A DNA stretch of 64,000 bases, taken from NCBI RefSeq assembly GCF_014648775.1, contig NZ_BMRT01000001.1, positions 1,542,034 to 1,606,033 on the forward strand, in the 5' to 3' direction. Numbering within the stretch: position 1 is the first letter of the stretch; the number at the start of each line of letters is the position of its first letter. This DNA comes from Streptomyces abikoensis (GTDB taxonomy: Bacteria > Actinomycetota > Actinomycetes > Streptomycetales > Streptomycetaceae). The translations under genes and the position numbers were made by a program. Positions 15,119-23,996 of the stretch are shown here, one piece after another. Below the pieces are notes generated by a model that did no database searches, was not told the DNA's origin, and saw nothing but the letters and a program-made list of their open reading frames with translations.

Positions 15119-16621
15119 TCAGTGCCGGGCGGCCGGTACGAACCGCTGGAGCTCGGCGGCGAGCTCCTCGTGGACCCGGGCCTTGATCAGGGTGCCCTCC
15201 GGGGTGTGCTCCTCGGAGATCACCTCGCCGTCCTTGTGCACCCGGGCGATCAGCGAGCCATGGGTGTACGGCACGAGCGCCTCGATCTCCACGGCGGGGC
15301 GCGGCAGCTCGGAGTCGATCAGTGCCAGCAGCTCCGCGATGCCCTCGCCGGTCCGCGCCGACACCGCGATCGAGTGCTTCTCGATGCGGAGCAGCCGCTG
15401 GAGGACCAGCGGATCGGCGGCGTCCGCCTTGTTGATCACGACGATCTCGGGCACGTCGACCGCGCCGACGTCCCGGATCACCTCGCGCACGGCGGCAAGC
15501 TGCTCGTCCGGCGCCGGGTGCGAGCCGTCGACCACGTGGAGGATCAGGTCGGAGTCGCCGACCTCCTCCATCGTGGAGCGGAACGCCTCGACGAGGTGGT
15601 GCGGCAGGTGCCGGACGAAGCCGACGGTGTCGGCGAGGGTGTAGATCCGGCCCGAGGGCGTCTCGGCCCGGCGGACGGTCGGGTCCAGGGTGGCGAACAG
15701 GGAGTTCTCCACCAGTACGCCCGCGCCGGTGAGACGGTTGAGCAGCGAGGACTTGCCGGCGTTGGTGTAGCCCGCGATGGCCACCGACGGGATCTTGTTC
15801 CGTCGGCGCTCCTGGCGCTTGACGTCACGGCCGGTCTTCATCTCCGCGATCTCCCGGCGCATCTTCGCCATCTTCTCGCGGATCCGTCGCCGGTCCGTCT
15901 CGATCTTGGTCTCACCGGGGCCACGGGTGGCCATGCCGCCGCCGGAGGAGCCGGAGCCACCACCACCCATCTGCCGGGACAGCGACTGGCCCCAGCCGCG
16001 CAGCCTGGGCAGCATGTACTGCATCTGGGCCAGCGAGACCTGGGCCTTGCCCTCGCGGGACTTGGCGTGCTGGGCGAAGATGTCGAGGATCAGGGCCGTG
16101 CGGTCGACGACCTTGACCTTGACGACGTCCTCGAGGTGGATGAGCTGGCCGGGGCTGAGCTCACCGTCGCAGACGACGGTGTCGGCGCCGGTCTCCAGGA
16201 CGATGTCCCGGAGCTCCTGGGCCTTGCCCGAGCCGATGTAGGTGGCCGGGTCCGGCTTGTCGCGGCGCTGGATGACGCCGTCGAGGACCTGCGCGCCGGC
16301 CGTCTCGGCGAGGGCGGCGAGCTCCGCGAGGGAGTTCTCGGCGTCCTGGACCGTGCCGGACGTCCAGACGCCGACCAGCACGACGCGCTCCAGGCGCAGC
16401 TGCCGGTACTCGACCTCGGTGACGTCCTCGAGCTCCGTGGAGAGCCCGGCGACACGGCGGAGCGCGGCGCGCTCGGAGCGGTCGTACTGCTCGCCGTCGC
16501 GCTCCCCGTCGATCTCGTGGCTCCAGGCGACGTCCTCTTCCATCAGGGCGTCGGCCCGAAGGCTCTCCGGGAGGCTCTGCCGGTCCTGCCGGTCCTGGGG
16601 AAGGGAAGAAGAGGAGGTCAT
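15119..16621 (-). CDS. hflX: GTPase HflX, ribosome-associated
   Basis: 500 residues from ATG 16619-16621 (MTSSSSLPQDRQDRQ), preceded by aaagga. The HflX-specific N-terminal domain (VVLVGVWTSG, TYIGSGKAQEL, VVCDGELSPGQL, DRTALILDIFAQHAKSREGK) is followed by a coiled linker (ETDRRRIREKMAKMRREIAE). The G domain has G1 GYTNAGKSS, G3 DTVGFVRHLP, G4 NKAD and G5 SARTGEG. HflX splits stalled or hibernating ribosomes after stress and has an associated helicase role in some species. A glycine-rich patch (MGGGGSGSSGGGMATRGPGE) interrupts the linker. It is followed by a terminator and preceded by a separately transcribed peptidase gene. Confidence 0.96.
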   Translation of the reverse strand: MTSSSSLPQDRQDRQSLPESLRADALMEEDVAWSHEIDGERDGEQYDRSERAALRRVAGLSTELEDVTEVEYRQLRLERVVLVGVWTSGTVQDAENSLAELAALAETAGAQVLDGVIQRRDKPDPATYIGSGKAQELRDIVLETGADTVVCDGELSPGQLIHLEDVVKVKVVDRTALILDIFAQHAKSREGKAQVSLAQMQYMLPRLRGWGQSLSRQMGGGGSGSSGGGMATRGPGETKIETDRRRIREKMAKMRREIAEMKTGRDVKRQERRRNKIPSVAIAGYTNAGKSSLLNRLTGAGVLVENSLFATLDPTVRRAETPSGRIYTLADTVGFVRHLPHHLVEAFRSTMEEVGDSDLILHVVDGSHPAPDEQLAAVREVIRDVGAVDVPEIVVINKADAADPLVLQRLLRIEKHSIAVSARTGEGIAELLALIDSELPRPAVEIEALVPYTHGSLIARVHKDGEVISEEHTPEGTLIKARVHEELAAELQRFVPAARH

Positions 16622-16762
16622 TTGATCCTTTGCTTGATTGACGACTGTGCGGAGCCCTCGTGGCGAGGGCTCACGGCATCGACAACGTCCGGCGCCCTCC
16701 GGAGATTCCCGGGGGCGGCCGCCTCGCCGACCCGTCGATGTTCCCATGCCGCCGCCGGGGCG

Positions 16763-18247
16763 TCACGCGGGTTTCGGCGGGGTCGTCTTCCAGTCGGGGT
16801 GCCCGGGCATGGGCGGGGTCGTCCGTCCGTACAGCCACGGCTGGAGGAACCGGGCCTGGTCCTGGCCGGAGACCTCGGAGGCGAGGGCGACGAAGTCGGC
16901 GGTGGTGGCGGTGGAGTCGTGGTAGCGGCGCACCCACTCGCGCTCCAGGCGGTCGAAGGCCGCCGTGCCGATCCGCTGGCGGAGGGCGTAGAGCACCAGG
17001 GCGCTGCCGTCGTAGCAGACGGGCCGGAAGATGCTGATCTTCTTGCCGGGCACGGGCCCCTTGATCGCCGCCGGGGGGCCTCCGTCGGCGCGCATCTGGT
17101 CGGAGAGCTGATAGGCGACGCGCATCCGGTCCACCAGTTTCCGGCCCTTGCGCTCCTCCGCGTAGAGCGATTCGTACCAGGTGGCGTGGCCTTCGTTGAG
17201 CCAGAGGTCGGACCAGACGCGGGGGCTCACGCTGTCGCCGAACCACTGGTGGGCGAGCTCGTGAACCATGATCGACTCCACGTACCAGTCGGGGAAGCCG
17301 GCCTTGGTGAACACGTCGCGCTCGAAGAGGGAGAGGGTCTGCGTCTCCAGCTCGAAGCCGGTCGAGGCGTCGGCGATGAGCACGCCGTAGGTCTCGAAGG
17401 GGTAGTTCCCGACCCGCTTCTCCATCCACGCGATCTGGTCCGGCGTCTTGGCGGTCCAGCTCTCCAGGGCCTTCTGGTCGGCGGCCGGCACCACGTCCCG
17501 CAGCTTCAGCCCGCGCGGGCCGCCGCGCTGGGGCACGGTGGAGCGGCCGATGGCGACCTGCGCGAGTTCGGTGGCCATGGGGTGGAGGGTGCGGTAGGTC
17601 CAGGTGGTGTTCGCCCCCTCGGTGGTCTGCCCGGCGGGCAGCCCGTTGGCGACCACGGTCAGCTCCTTCGGGGCGGTCACGCGGAAGGTGAACAGCGCCT
17701 TGTCGGAAGGGTGGTCGTTGCCGGGGAAGACCCGGTGCGCGGCGTCGGCCTGGTTGGCCATGACGAGGCCGTCGCTGGTCGGCACCCAGCCGCCCTCGCC
17801 CTCGCCGCGCGGATCGCTGGTGTGATGGACGGTGACGGTGAACGAGCTGCCGGAGGGCACCGGCTCGGTGGGGGTGACGGCCACGTCCTCGCCGGCGGGG
17901 GTGAACTGGGCGGGCGCGCCGTTGACCTCCACCGAGGCGATCGTGCCGTGGGTGAAGTCCATGTTGAAGTCGTCCAGCCGCGCGGTGGACCGCGCGACGA
18001 ACCGGGTCACGGCGTCCAGCGGCTGGTTGTTGGCGTGATAGACGAGCGAGATGTCGTAGGCCGCGATGTCGTAGCCGGGGTTGCCCAGGTGGGGGAAGAG
18101 CCGGTCGCCGATCCCCCGGGCCTCGGGGGTCGGCGGCGCGGCGGCGCCCAGGACCAGGACCGCCGCGGCCGCGAGGAGGGCGGCCCGGCGGCGCGGGAAG
18201 CGCCGGCGCTGCGGGGAACGCTCCCCGGGGGCGGGTGAGTGCGACAT
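16763..18247 (-). CDS. Secreted M1-family metallopeptidase
   Basis: 494 residues. An arginine-rich N-terminus (RSPQRRRFPRRRAA) and hydrophobic stretch LLAAAAVLVLGAAA indicate export. The M1 beta-sandwich domain comes first, followed by the zinc site HELAHQWFGD near residues 328-337 with the third ligand in LWLNEGHATWYE. The substrate-side GxMEN motif of classical aminopeptidases is altered here to ASTGFELETQ, which still holds a Glu. There is no long C-terminal ERAP-like domain, so this is the short secreted M1 type seen in streptomycetes. It probably removes N-terminal residues from peptides outside the cell. It lies between rshA and hflX on the same strand. Confidence 0.9.
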   Translation of the reverse strand: MSHSPAPGERSPQRRRFPRRRAALLAAAAVLVLGAAAPPTPEARGIGDRLFPHLGNPGYDIAAYDISLVYHANNQPLDAVTRFVARSTARLDDFNMDFTHGTIASVEVNGAPAQFTPAGEDVAVTPTEPVPSGSSFTVTVHHTSDPRGEGEGGWVPTSDGLVMANQADAAHRVFPGNDHPSDKALFTFRVTAPKELTVVANGLPAGQTTEGANTTWTYRTLHPMATELAQVAIGRSTVPQRGGPRGLKLRDVVPAADQKALESWTAKTPDQIAWMEKRVGNYPFETYGVLIADASTGFELETQTLSLFERDVFTKAGFPDWYVESIMVHELAHQWFGDSVSPRVWSDLWLNEGHATWYESLYAEERKGRKLVDRMRVAYQLSDQMRADGGPPAAIKGPVPGKKISIFRPVCYDGSALVLYALRQRIGTAAFDRLEREWVRRYHDSTATTADFVALASEVSGQDQARFLQPWLYGRTTPPMPGHPDWKTTPPKPA

Positions 18248-18383
18248 GCTCCACCGCTACCAGCGCGCGCCCGCACGCCGGTGGCGGCGCGGCGTCGGCC
18301 CACCCTTACGAGCGTCTTGGATGCTGGTACGAGTGTCGTATCGGACGACCGATGGGCATGCTTCCCGGCCGGCGGAAGCGCGG

Positions 18384-20528
18384 CTACAGCGGGGCCGTCA
18401 GCGCCCGGCCCGCCCGCTCGACGTCATAGACCCCCGGGACCCGGCGCATCGCCCGCATCAGCTCCGGCAGCCGGCCCGGGTCGGCCAGCTGGAGGGTGTA
18501 GGTGTGCCGCACGCGCTGCTCGTACGGCGGCTCGACGGCGGCCGAGATGACGGCGACCCCTTCGGCCGCGATGGCCTCGGTCAGGTCGGCGAGCAGATGC
18601 GGTCTGCTGAACGACTCCGCCCGCAGGGTCACGCGGTAGTCCCCGCCGCCCGCCTCGTCCGGGCTGCGCCAGCGCACCTCCACCGGCTGCCGGCCCGAGG
18701 TGACCATCCGGTCGACCACGGGGCAGGGCGCGCGGTGCACCGTCACCGTGCCGCCGCGCACCGCGAAGCCGGTGACCTCGTCGGGTGGGACGGGAGTGCA
18801 ACAGCCCGCCAGCCGGACGCTCACGGCCGCCCGCTCGCCCTCGCCCGCCGCTCCGGTGACGACGGCGACCGGGCCGCGCGCGGGGGAGGCGGCCCGGGGA
18901 GCGGACCGGGGCGGGCCGGGGGCGGGCGGTGCGGCGGGCGGACCGTCGGCGGCCGGTTCGGGCGCCGGGTGGGCGGCCAGCCAGCGGTCGATGGCGATCC
19001 GGGCCGCCGGCGTCCGCGCGTGCTCGCGCCACTCGGGCGAGGGACCGGAGGCGCTGTCCGGGGACATCAGCAGATGGAGGGTGTCGCCGTCGCGCAGCAC
19101 GGTGCCGAGGGCGGCCAGCCTGCCGTTGACCCGGGCGCCGATGCAGTGGTGCGCCCCGTCTCCGTACTGGGCGTAGGCCGCGTCGACGCAGCTGGAGCCC
19201 GCCGGGAGGCCGATGGTGCCGCCGTCGGCCCGGAAGACCGTGACCTCGCGGTCCTGGGCGAGCTCGTCGCGCAGGGACGTCCAGAAGGTGTCCGGGTCGG
19301 GGGTGGCGCGCTGCCATTCCAGGAGGCGGGAGAGCCAGCCGGGGCGGGTGGGGTCGACGCGCTCGCCGTCCGGCGCGTCGGGGGCGTCGGGGGCCGCGTA
19401 GGGGTTGCCGAGGGCGACGACGCCGGCCTCGGCGACCCGGTGCATCCGGTGGGTGCGGATGAGGACTTCGGCCGCCTGGCCGTCCTCGCCGGCGACGGCC
19501 GTGTGCAGCGACTGGTAGAGGTTGAACTTGGGGGCGGCGATGAAGTCCTTGAACTCGGAGATGAACGGGGTGAAGCAGGTGTGCAGCTCGCCGAGGACCC
19601 CGTAGCAGTCCGCGTCCTCGGCGACCAGGACGAGCAGTCTGCCCAGGTCGGAACCGGTGAGCTCGCCGCGCTTGATCCGCACTCGGTGCACGGAGACGAA
19701 ATGGCGGCGGCGTACGAGGACTTCGGCGTTGATGTCGGCCTCGCGCAGGACGGCGCGCACCCGTGCGGCGGTGGCCTCCAGGGGGTCGGGGCGGCCCGCG
19801 TGGGCGAGGACGAGGTCGCGGGTGCGGGCGTATTCGTCGGGGTGGAGGATGGCGAAGACCAGGTCCTCCAGCTCGGTCTTCAGGGCCTGCACGCCCAGTC
19901 GCTCGGCGAGCGGGATCAGCACGTCGCGGGTGACCTTGGCGATGCGCGCCTGTTTCTCGGGGCGCATGACGCCGAGGGTGCGCATGTTGTGGAGGCGGTC
20001 GGCGAGCTTGATGGACATGACCCGGACGTCGTTGCCGGTGGCCACGAGCATCTTGCGGAAGGTCTCGGGCTCGGCGGCTGCGCCGTAGTCGACCTTCTCC
20101 AGCTTGGTGACGCCGTCGACGAGGAAGCGCACTTCCTCGCCGAACGCCTCCCCCACCTGATCGAGGGTCACCTCGGTGTCCTCGACCGTGTCGTGGAGGA
20201 GGGACGCGGTCAAGGTGGTGGTCTCGGCGCCCAGTTCGGCCAGGATCAGGGTGACGGCGAGGGGATGGGTGATGTAGGGCTCGCCGCTCTTGCGCGTCTG
20301 ACCGCGGTGGGAGGACTCGGCGAGGACGTAGGCCCGGCGGAGGATGTCCAGGTCGGCGCCGGGGTGGTGGGCGCGGTGGACCTTGGCCACGTGGTCGATG
20401 GCGTCGGGGAGCCGGCCGCGGGCGCCGGAGCCGCTGAGCGCCGCGCGTCCCAGCCGTCTCAGGTCGATGCGGCGGCCGCGCCTGCGGCCGGGAGCACCGG
20501 TGTTCGTGACCTCTGCGCCCATGGGCAC
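18384..20528 (-). CDS. rshA: RelA/SpoT homologue (RshA-type) with intact hydrolase and divergent synthetase motifs
   Basis: 714 residues. The HD hydrolase domain is well kept: GQTRKSGEPYITHPLAV, SLLHDTVEDTEVT and KLADRLHNMRTL. The synthetase domain is recognisable (ECYG-like DCYGVLGELHTCF, EFKDFIAAPKFNLYQSLHT, AEVLIRT) but deviates from RelA/Rel. The RxKxxxSIY loop reads RRRHFVSVHRV, the DLVGIRV strand reads SDLGRLLVLV, and the AEYGVAAHW motif is AEAGVVALGNP. TGS (REVTVFRADGGTIGLPAG) and a C-terminal ACT domain follow, joined by an Ala/Pro linker. The position next to dapF, miaA and hflX matches the second RSH protein I recall in S. coelicolor, reported there to affect (p)ppGpp. Hydrolysis looks safe; synthesis needs testing. 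Confidence 0.88.
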   Translation of the reverse strand: MPMGAEVTNTGAPGRRRGRRIDLRRLGRAALSGSGARGRLPDAIDHVAKVHRAHHPGADLDILRRAYVLAESSHRGQTRKSGEPYITHPLAVTLILAELGAETTTLTASLLHDTVEDTEVTLDQVGEAFGEEVRFLVDGVTKLEKVDYGAAAEPETFRKMLVATGNDVRVMSIKLADRLHNMRTLGVMRPEKQARIAKVTRDVLIPLAERLGVQALKTELEDLVFAILHPDEYARTRDLVLAHAGRPDPLEATAARVRAVLREADINAEVLVRRRHFVSVHRVRIKRGELTGSDLGRLLVLVAEDADCYGVLGELHTCFTPFISEFKDFIAAPKFNLYQSLHTAVAGEDGQAAEVLIRTHRMHRVAEAGVVALGNPYAAPDAPDAPDGERVDPTRPGWLSRLLEWQRATPDPDTFWTSLRDELAQDREVTVFRADGGTIGLPAGSSCVDAAYAQYGDGAHHCIGARVNGRLAALGTVLRDGDTLHLLMSPDSASGPSPEWREHARTPAARIAIDRWLAAHPAPEPAADGPPAAPPAPGPPRSAPRAASPARGPVAVVTGAAGEGERAAVSVRLAGCCTPVPPDEVTGFAVRGGTVTVHRAPCPVVDRMVTSGRQPVEVRWRSPDEAGGGDYRVTLRAESFSRPHLLADLTEAIAAEGVAVISAAVEPPYEQRVRHTYTLQLADPGRLPELMRAMRRVPGVYDVERAGRALTAPL

Positions 20529-20724
20529 CTCCGGCAGCGTCGACCGGCGGTCGGCTCACGCCTCCAGGCCGGTGCTTGATGCTACCGAGCCCATCACGCA
20601 CCGCTCACCCGCTCTCGCCCAGAGTGAAACGGATCACCCATTCGAGGGAGCCGAGGCATGACACGGGCCCCACGGCGAACAGTGGCGTGCCCGCCCGGGC
20701 GTCCTCCAGGGACGGCGAAGGGCG

Positions 20725-21612
20725 TCAGACCGTGACGGCGAAGCGGGAGGCGTCGAAGACGCCCTCCGCGACGATCACGGCGGGACCGGTCATCTCGACG
20801 GTGCCGTCCGGGGTCTCACTGATCACCAGGCGTCCGCCGGGGACGTCCACGGTGTAGGTGACGGGGTGGCCCAGGACGGCCGGGTCGGCGCCGTCGCGGC
20901 GGGCGGTCGCGACCATCACGGCGCAGGCGCCGGTGCCACACGAGCGCGTCTCGCCCGAGCCCCGCTCGTGGACCCGCATGGCGACGTGGCGGGGACCGCG
21001 GTCGACGACGAACTCCACGTTGACGCCGTCCGGGTAGGTGGCGGCGGGGGCGACGGCGGGCGCGGTGTACAGGTTCCCGGCGTCGGCGAGGTCGTCGACG
21101 AAGGAGACGGCGTGGGGGTTGCCCATGTTGACGTTGCGCGCGGGCCAGTCGCGCTCACCGACGGTGACGGTGACCTCGCCCTCGGGGAGCTCGGCCCGGC
21201 CCATGGCGACGGTGATCCCGCCGGGCTCGCCGTCGGGGCCCGGCTTGGCGATGTGGGCGTGCCGGACGCCGGCGCGCGTGGCGATCGCGAGATCGCCCGC
21301 CTCGACGAGGCCCGCCTCCTGGAGGTAGCGCGCGAACACCCGGACGCCGTTGCCGCACATCTCGGCGACGCTGCCGTCGCTGTTGCGGTAGTCCATGAAC
21401 CACTCGGCCTCGTCGGCCATCGCCCGCGCCTCGGGGTGCGCGGCGGAGCGCACGACACGGAGCACGCCGTCGGCGCCTATGCCCGCACGCCGGTCGCACA
21501 GGAGCGCGACCGCGGTCGGGGACAGCTCCAGGCGCCCGTCGTGGTCGGGAATGATCACGAAGTCGTTCTCGGTGCCGTGACCCTTGAGGAAGGCGATCTG
21601 CGCGGTGCTCAC
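20725..21612 (-). CDS. dapF: Diaminopimelate epimerase
   Basis: 295 residues from GTG 21610-21612 (STAQIAFLKGHGTENDFVI). It converts LL- to meso-diaminopimelate for lysine and peptidoglycan; streptomycete walls use the LL form, so in this genus the enzyme mainly serves lysine supply. The two catalytic cysteines are in the expected motifs EMCGNGVRVFARYL and RSCGTGACA, with NMGNPHAVSF and GVNVEFV as substrate loops. The GTG is chosen because the conserved N-terminus begins immediately after it; the upstream open frame is Arg/Pro-rich and overlaps the preceding gene. Confidence 0.96.
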   Translation of the reverse strand: MSTAQIAFLKGHGTENDFVIIPDHDGRLELSPTAVALLCDRRAGIGADGVLRVVRSAAHPEARAMADEAEWFMDYRNSDGSVAEMCGNGVRVFARYLQEAGLVEAGDLAIATRAGVRHAHIAKPGPDGEPGGITVAMGRAELPEGEVTVTVGERDWPARNVNMGNPHAVSFVDDLADAGNLYTAPAVAPAATYPDGVNVEFVVDRGPRHVAMRVHERGSGETRSCGTGACAVMVATARRDGADPAVLGHPVTYTVDVPGGRLVISETPDGTVEMTGPAVIVAEGVFDASRFAVTV

Positions 21613-21665
21613 GCTTCGATGGTACGGGGCCTCGCCCGGGGGCCCTCCGCCGGTCCCCGCGCCGG

Positions 21666-22217
21666 TCAGCGCAGGCGCGCCACGCGCAGCACGGCGAGGA
21701 GGACCACCACGGCGACGACGGCCGTGTAGGCGGCCACGTACCGCCAGTCCGGGCGCCGCCCGGAGCCGCGCGGCGGCAGGCCCGGCCAGGTGTAACCCAC
21801 GCGACGGGCCGCCATCACGCCCCAGCCGGCGGCGCAGCAGCTGATGAGCAGGCCGAGGACGGCGACGAGGGGTCCGCCGTCGCCGAACTCGAAGGCGAGC
21901 GGGAAGGCGAACATCAGCGAGCCGACGGCGGCGAGCACGACGATGGGCGCGAGCTGCCACAGCCTCAGCCTGCGCGGCGGGCGCAGCTCGCGGAACGACT
22001 CGGGCGCCGACGCGTCCGCCGTCGTCCCCTCGGTGTCGTCGGGGCCGTCCGGGGTGAGCACGTCCGGCTCTCCTCCGGCCACCGCCGGGAGGTCGCCCCA
22101 GGGCTGCGGCTGATGCGGTCTGTCACGAGGGCCGGCCTCCATCGCCACGCGCCCTCCCAACTCGGACTCCACGGCTCGATCGAAGCTTGATGATGGCACG
22201 TCGGACGCGCTCCCCAT
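21666..22217 (-). CDS. Conserved membrane protein, function unknown
   Basis: 183 residues. The first about 85 are hydrophilic and acidic, and probably cytoplasmic. Then come three predicted membrane helices: LAPIVVLAAVGSLMFAFPLA, PLVAVLGLLISCCAAGWGVM and, after a basic loop (GSGRRPDWR), YVAAYTAVVAVVVLLAVL. No enzyme motif is visible. It sits 53 nt before dapF and 32 nt after miaA on the same strand, so it is probably part of a miaA-orf-dapF transcript. I do not recognise the family beyond that. The start ATG has only a weak ribosome site. Confidence 0.75.
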   Translation of the reverse strand: MGSASDVPSSSFDRAVESELGGRVAMEAGPRDRPHQPQPWGDLPAVAGGEPDVLTPDGPDDTEGTTADASAPESFRELRPPRRLRLWQLAPIVVLAAVGSLMFAFPLAFEFGDGGPLVAVLGLLISCCAAGWGVMAARRVGYTWPGLPPRGSGRRPDWRYVAAYTAVVAVVVLLAVLRVARLR

Positions 22218-22249
22218 GGCGTGCGGAGCGTCCCGATGCCATCACGTGA

Positions 22250-23188
22250 TCAGGCTGTAATAGCCCGTTCGACCAACGCCAGCGCTCGCTCGGGAAGTTC
22301 CGCCCGTCGCTCGGCGGCGCCGCTCAGCCAGTGGACGCGGGAATCGCGCCGGAACCACGAGTCCTGCCGGCGCGCGAAGCGCTTGGTGGCGCGGACGGTC
22401 TCGGTACGGGCCTCGTCCTCGGTGCACTCCCCCGCCAGGAAGGCGAGCACCTGCTGATAGCCGAGGGCACGTGAGGCCGTGCGCCCCTCGCGCAGGCCCT
22501 CGCGCTCCAGGGCGCGCACCTCGTCGACGAGCCCGGCCTCCCACATCCGGTCCACCCGGACGGTGATCCGTTCGTCCAGTTCGGGGCGCTCGACGTCCAC
22601 GCCGATCTGCAGGGCGTCGTAGACGGGCTCCTCCCCGGGCAGGTTCGCCGTGAAGGGCCGGCCGGTGAGCTCGATGACCTCCAGGGCGCGCACGATGCGG
22701 CGGCCGTTGCCGGGGAGGATCGCGCGGGCGGCGGCCGGGTCGGCGGCGGCCAGCCGGGAGTGGAGGGCGCCGGGGCCGAGCTCCTCGAGTTCGGCCTCCA
22801 GCCGGGCCCGGACGGCCGGGTCGGTGCCGGGGAAGTCCATGGCGTCGATGGTGCCCTTGACGTAGAGCCCGGAGCCCCCGACGAGGATCGGCGTGCGTCC
22901 CTCGGCTAGCAGCCGGTCGATGTGGGCCCGGGCCAGTCGCTGGTACTCGGCGACGCTGGCGGCCTCGGTGACGTCCCAGATGTCGAGCAGGTGGTGCGGC
23001 ACGCCCTGCCGCTCCTCCATGGTCAGTTTGGCCGTGCCGATGTCCATGCCGCGGTAGAGCTGCATGGAGTCGGCGTTGACGACCTCGCCGCCCAGGTGCT
23101 GGGCGAGGGCGACGCCGAGATCGGACTTGCCTGCCGCCGTGGGACCGACGACGGCGATGACCCGGGGTGCGGGAGCTGCGTTTCTCAC
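22250..23188 (-). CDS. miaA: tRNA dimethylallyltransferase
   Basis: 312 residues. It transfers a dimethylallyl group from DMAPP to A37 of tRNAs reading UNN codons, the step before MiaB. The P-loop VVGPTAAGKSDLG is near residue 15, followed by NADSMQLYRGMDIGTAK, VPHHLLDIWD, LVGGSGLYVKG and RRIVRALEVIELTGRP, all family hallmarks. Length is normal. MiaB is encoded about 2 kb away on the same strand, so both steps of ms2i6A37 synthesis are in this window. It is divergent from the small gene at 23372. Confidence 0.97.
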   Translation of the reverse strand: MRNAAPAPRVIAVVGPTAAGKSDLGVALAQHLGGEVVNADSMQLYRGMDIGTAKLTMEERQGVPHHLLDIWDVTEAASVAEYQRLARAHIDRLLAEGRTPILVGGSGLYVKGTIDAMDFPGTDPAVRARLEAELEELGPGALHSRLAAADPAAARAILPGNGRRIVRALEVIELTGRPFTANLPGEEPVYDALQIGVDVERPELDERITVRVDRMWEAGLVDEVRALEREGLREGRTASRALGYQQVLAFLAGECTEDEARTETVRATKRFARRQDSWFRRDSRVHWLSGAAERRAELPERALALVERAITA

Positions 23189-23371
23189 CGCTTCAGTCTC
23201 CCAAACCTCCGGAGCACCCCACGAACGAGCGACGTGACGCGACGCGGGTGGCTTCGTTGCCTGTTGCGAGGTTCCGAGAGCCGGTTCGCGGACCGGCGTG
23301 CGTGAGCGGCGCCATGGGACGCCCCTGACGACGCGGGATTTCGCTCACACCAGTAAGGTAATGGAGTAGAT

Positions 23372-23623
23372 ATGGGCGTGTTTGCAAGGCTTCTCGGCAG
23401 GTCGTCGTCGAAGTCCTCGGCGTCAACGGAAGAGGCCGCGGCTGCCACTCCGACGGCGGAATCCACCGACGCCGCCGGGACGGCCGAGGCGCAGCCGGAG
23501 GCGGCGGCCGAGACCGAGGCCGAGGAGGCCGCGGAGGAGGCGGCCGAAGGGGTGGAGATCCCTAAGCAGCAGTCGGCGGAGAAGGCGGCCGACAGCGAGG
23601 CCGGTGAAGGCGCCCGCAAGTAG
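23372..23623 (+). CDS. Small acidic Ala/Glu-rich conserved protein
   Basis: 83 residues. It opens MGVFARLLGRSSSKSSAS, an amphipathic basic start, followed by a low-complexity acidic stretch (AEAQPEAAAETEAEEAAEEA) and VEIPKQQSAEKAADSEAGEG. It is probably disordered. No known domain is seen; streptomycete homologues are sometimes labelled gliding motility protein without support. The gene has a ribosome site (ggag) 6 nt before ATG and lies 30 nt before the MT0933-like gene, so the two are likely one transcript. Confidence 0.7.
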   Translation: MGVFARLLGRSSSKSSASTEEAAAATPTAESTDAAGTAEAQPEAAAETEAEEAAEEAAEGVEIPKQQSAEKAADSEAGEGARK

Positions 23624-23653
23624 TTCGGCGAGGAAAGACGAGGGGCGGTCACC

Positions 23654-23911
23654 ATGGGCCTGCTGGACAATCTCAAGGCCAAGCTCGGCCCGTTGAAGGA
23701 CAAGGCCGGCGATCTCGCGCAGCAGCACGGGGACAAGATCGAGCAGGGACTCGAGAAGGCCGCCAAGGTGGTCGACGAGAAGACCAAGGGCAAGTACAGC
23801 AGCCAGATCCAGACCGGCACGGGCAAGGCCAAGGACGCCCTGGGCCGCCTGGCCGAGCAGGACGGCAAGTCCGGGGGCCCGGCCGGCGGGAAGGGCCCCG
23901 GGGCCTCCTGA
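23654..23911 (+). CDS. MT0933/Rv0909-like antitoxin family protein
   Basis: 85 residues. MGLLDNLKAKLGPLKDKAGD followed by LAQQHGDKIEQGLEKAAKVV and DEKTKGKYSSQIQTGTGKAK is the signature of the MT0933-like antitoxin family (Rv0909 in Mycobacterium tuberculosis). There the antitoxin is paired with an SRPBCC-fold toxin. The predicted amphipathic helix with regular Lys/Asp/Glu spacing is typical. No SRPBCC gene is adjacent, so the antitoxin label is a family name rather than a demonstrated role. It ends just before a strong hairpin terminator. Confidence 0.75.
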   Translation: MGLLDNLKAKLGPLKDKAGDLAQQHGDKIEQGLEKAAKVVDEKTKGKYSSQIQTGTGKAKDALGRLAEQDGKSGGPAGGKGPGAS

Positions 23912-23931
23912 CCCTCGTCATCACCTTGAGT

Positions 23932-23969
23932 CGGCGACGGCCGTGGAGCACGCTCCACGGCCGTCGCCG
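23932..23969. terminator. Bidirectional terminator after the MT0933-like gene
   Basis: Perfect 18-bp arms (cggcgacggccgtggagc and its complement) separated by two bases. It lies between convergent genes ending at 23911 and 23997. Confidence 0.9.
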
Positions 23970-23996
23970 TGTACACGGCTCACGACCGGCGGCGGG

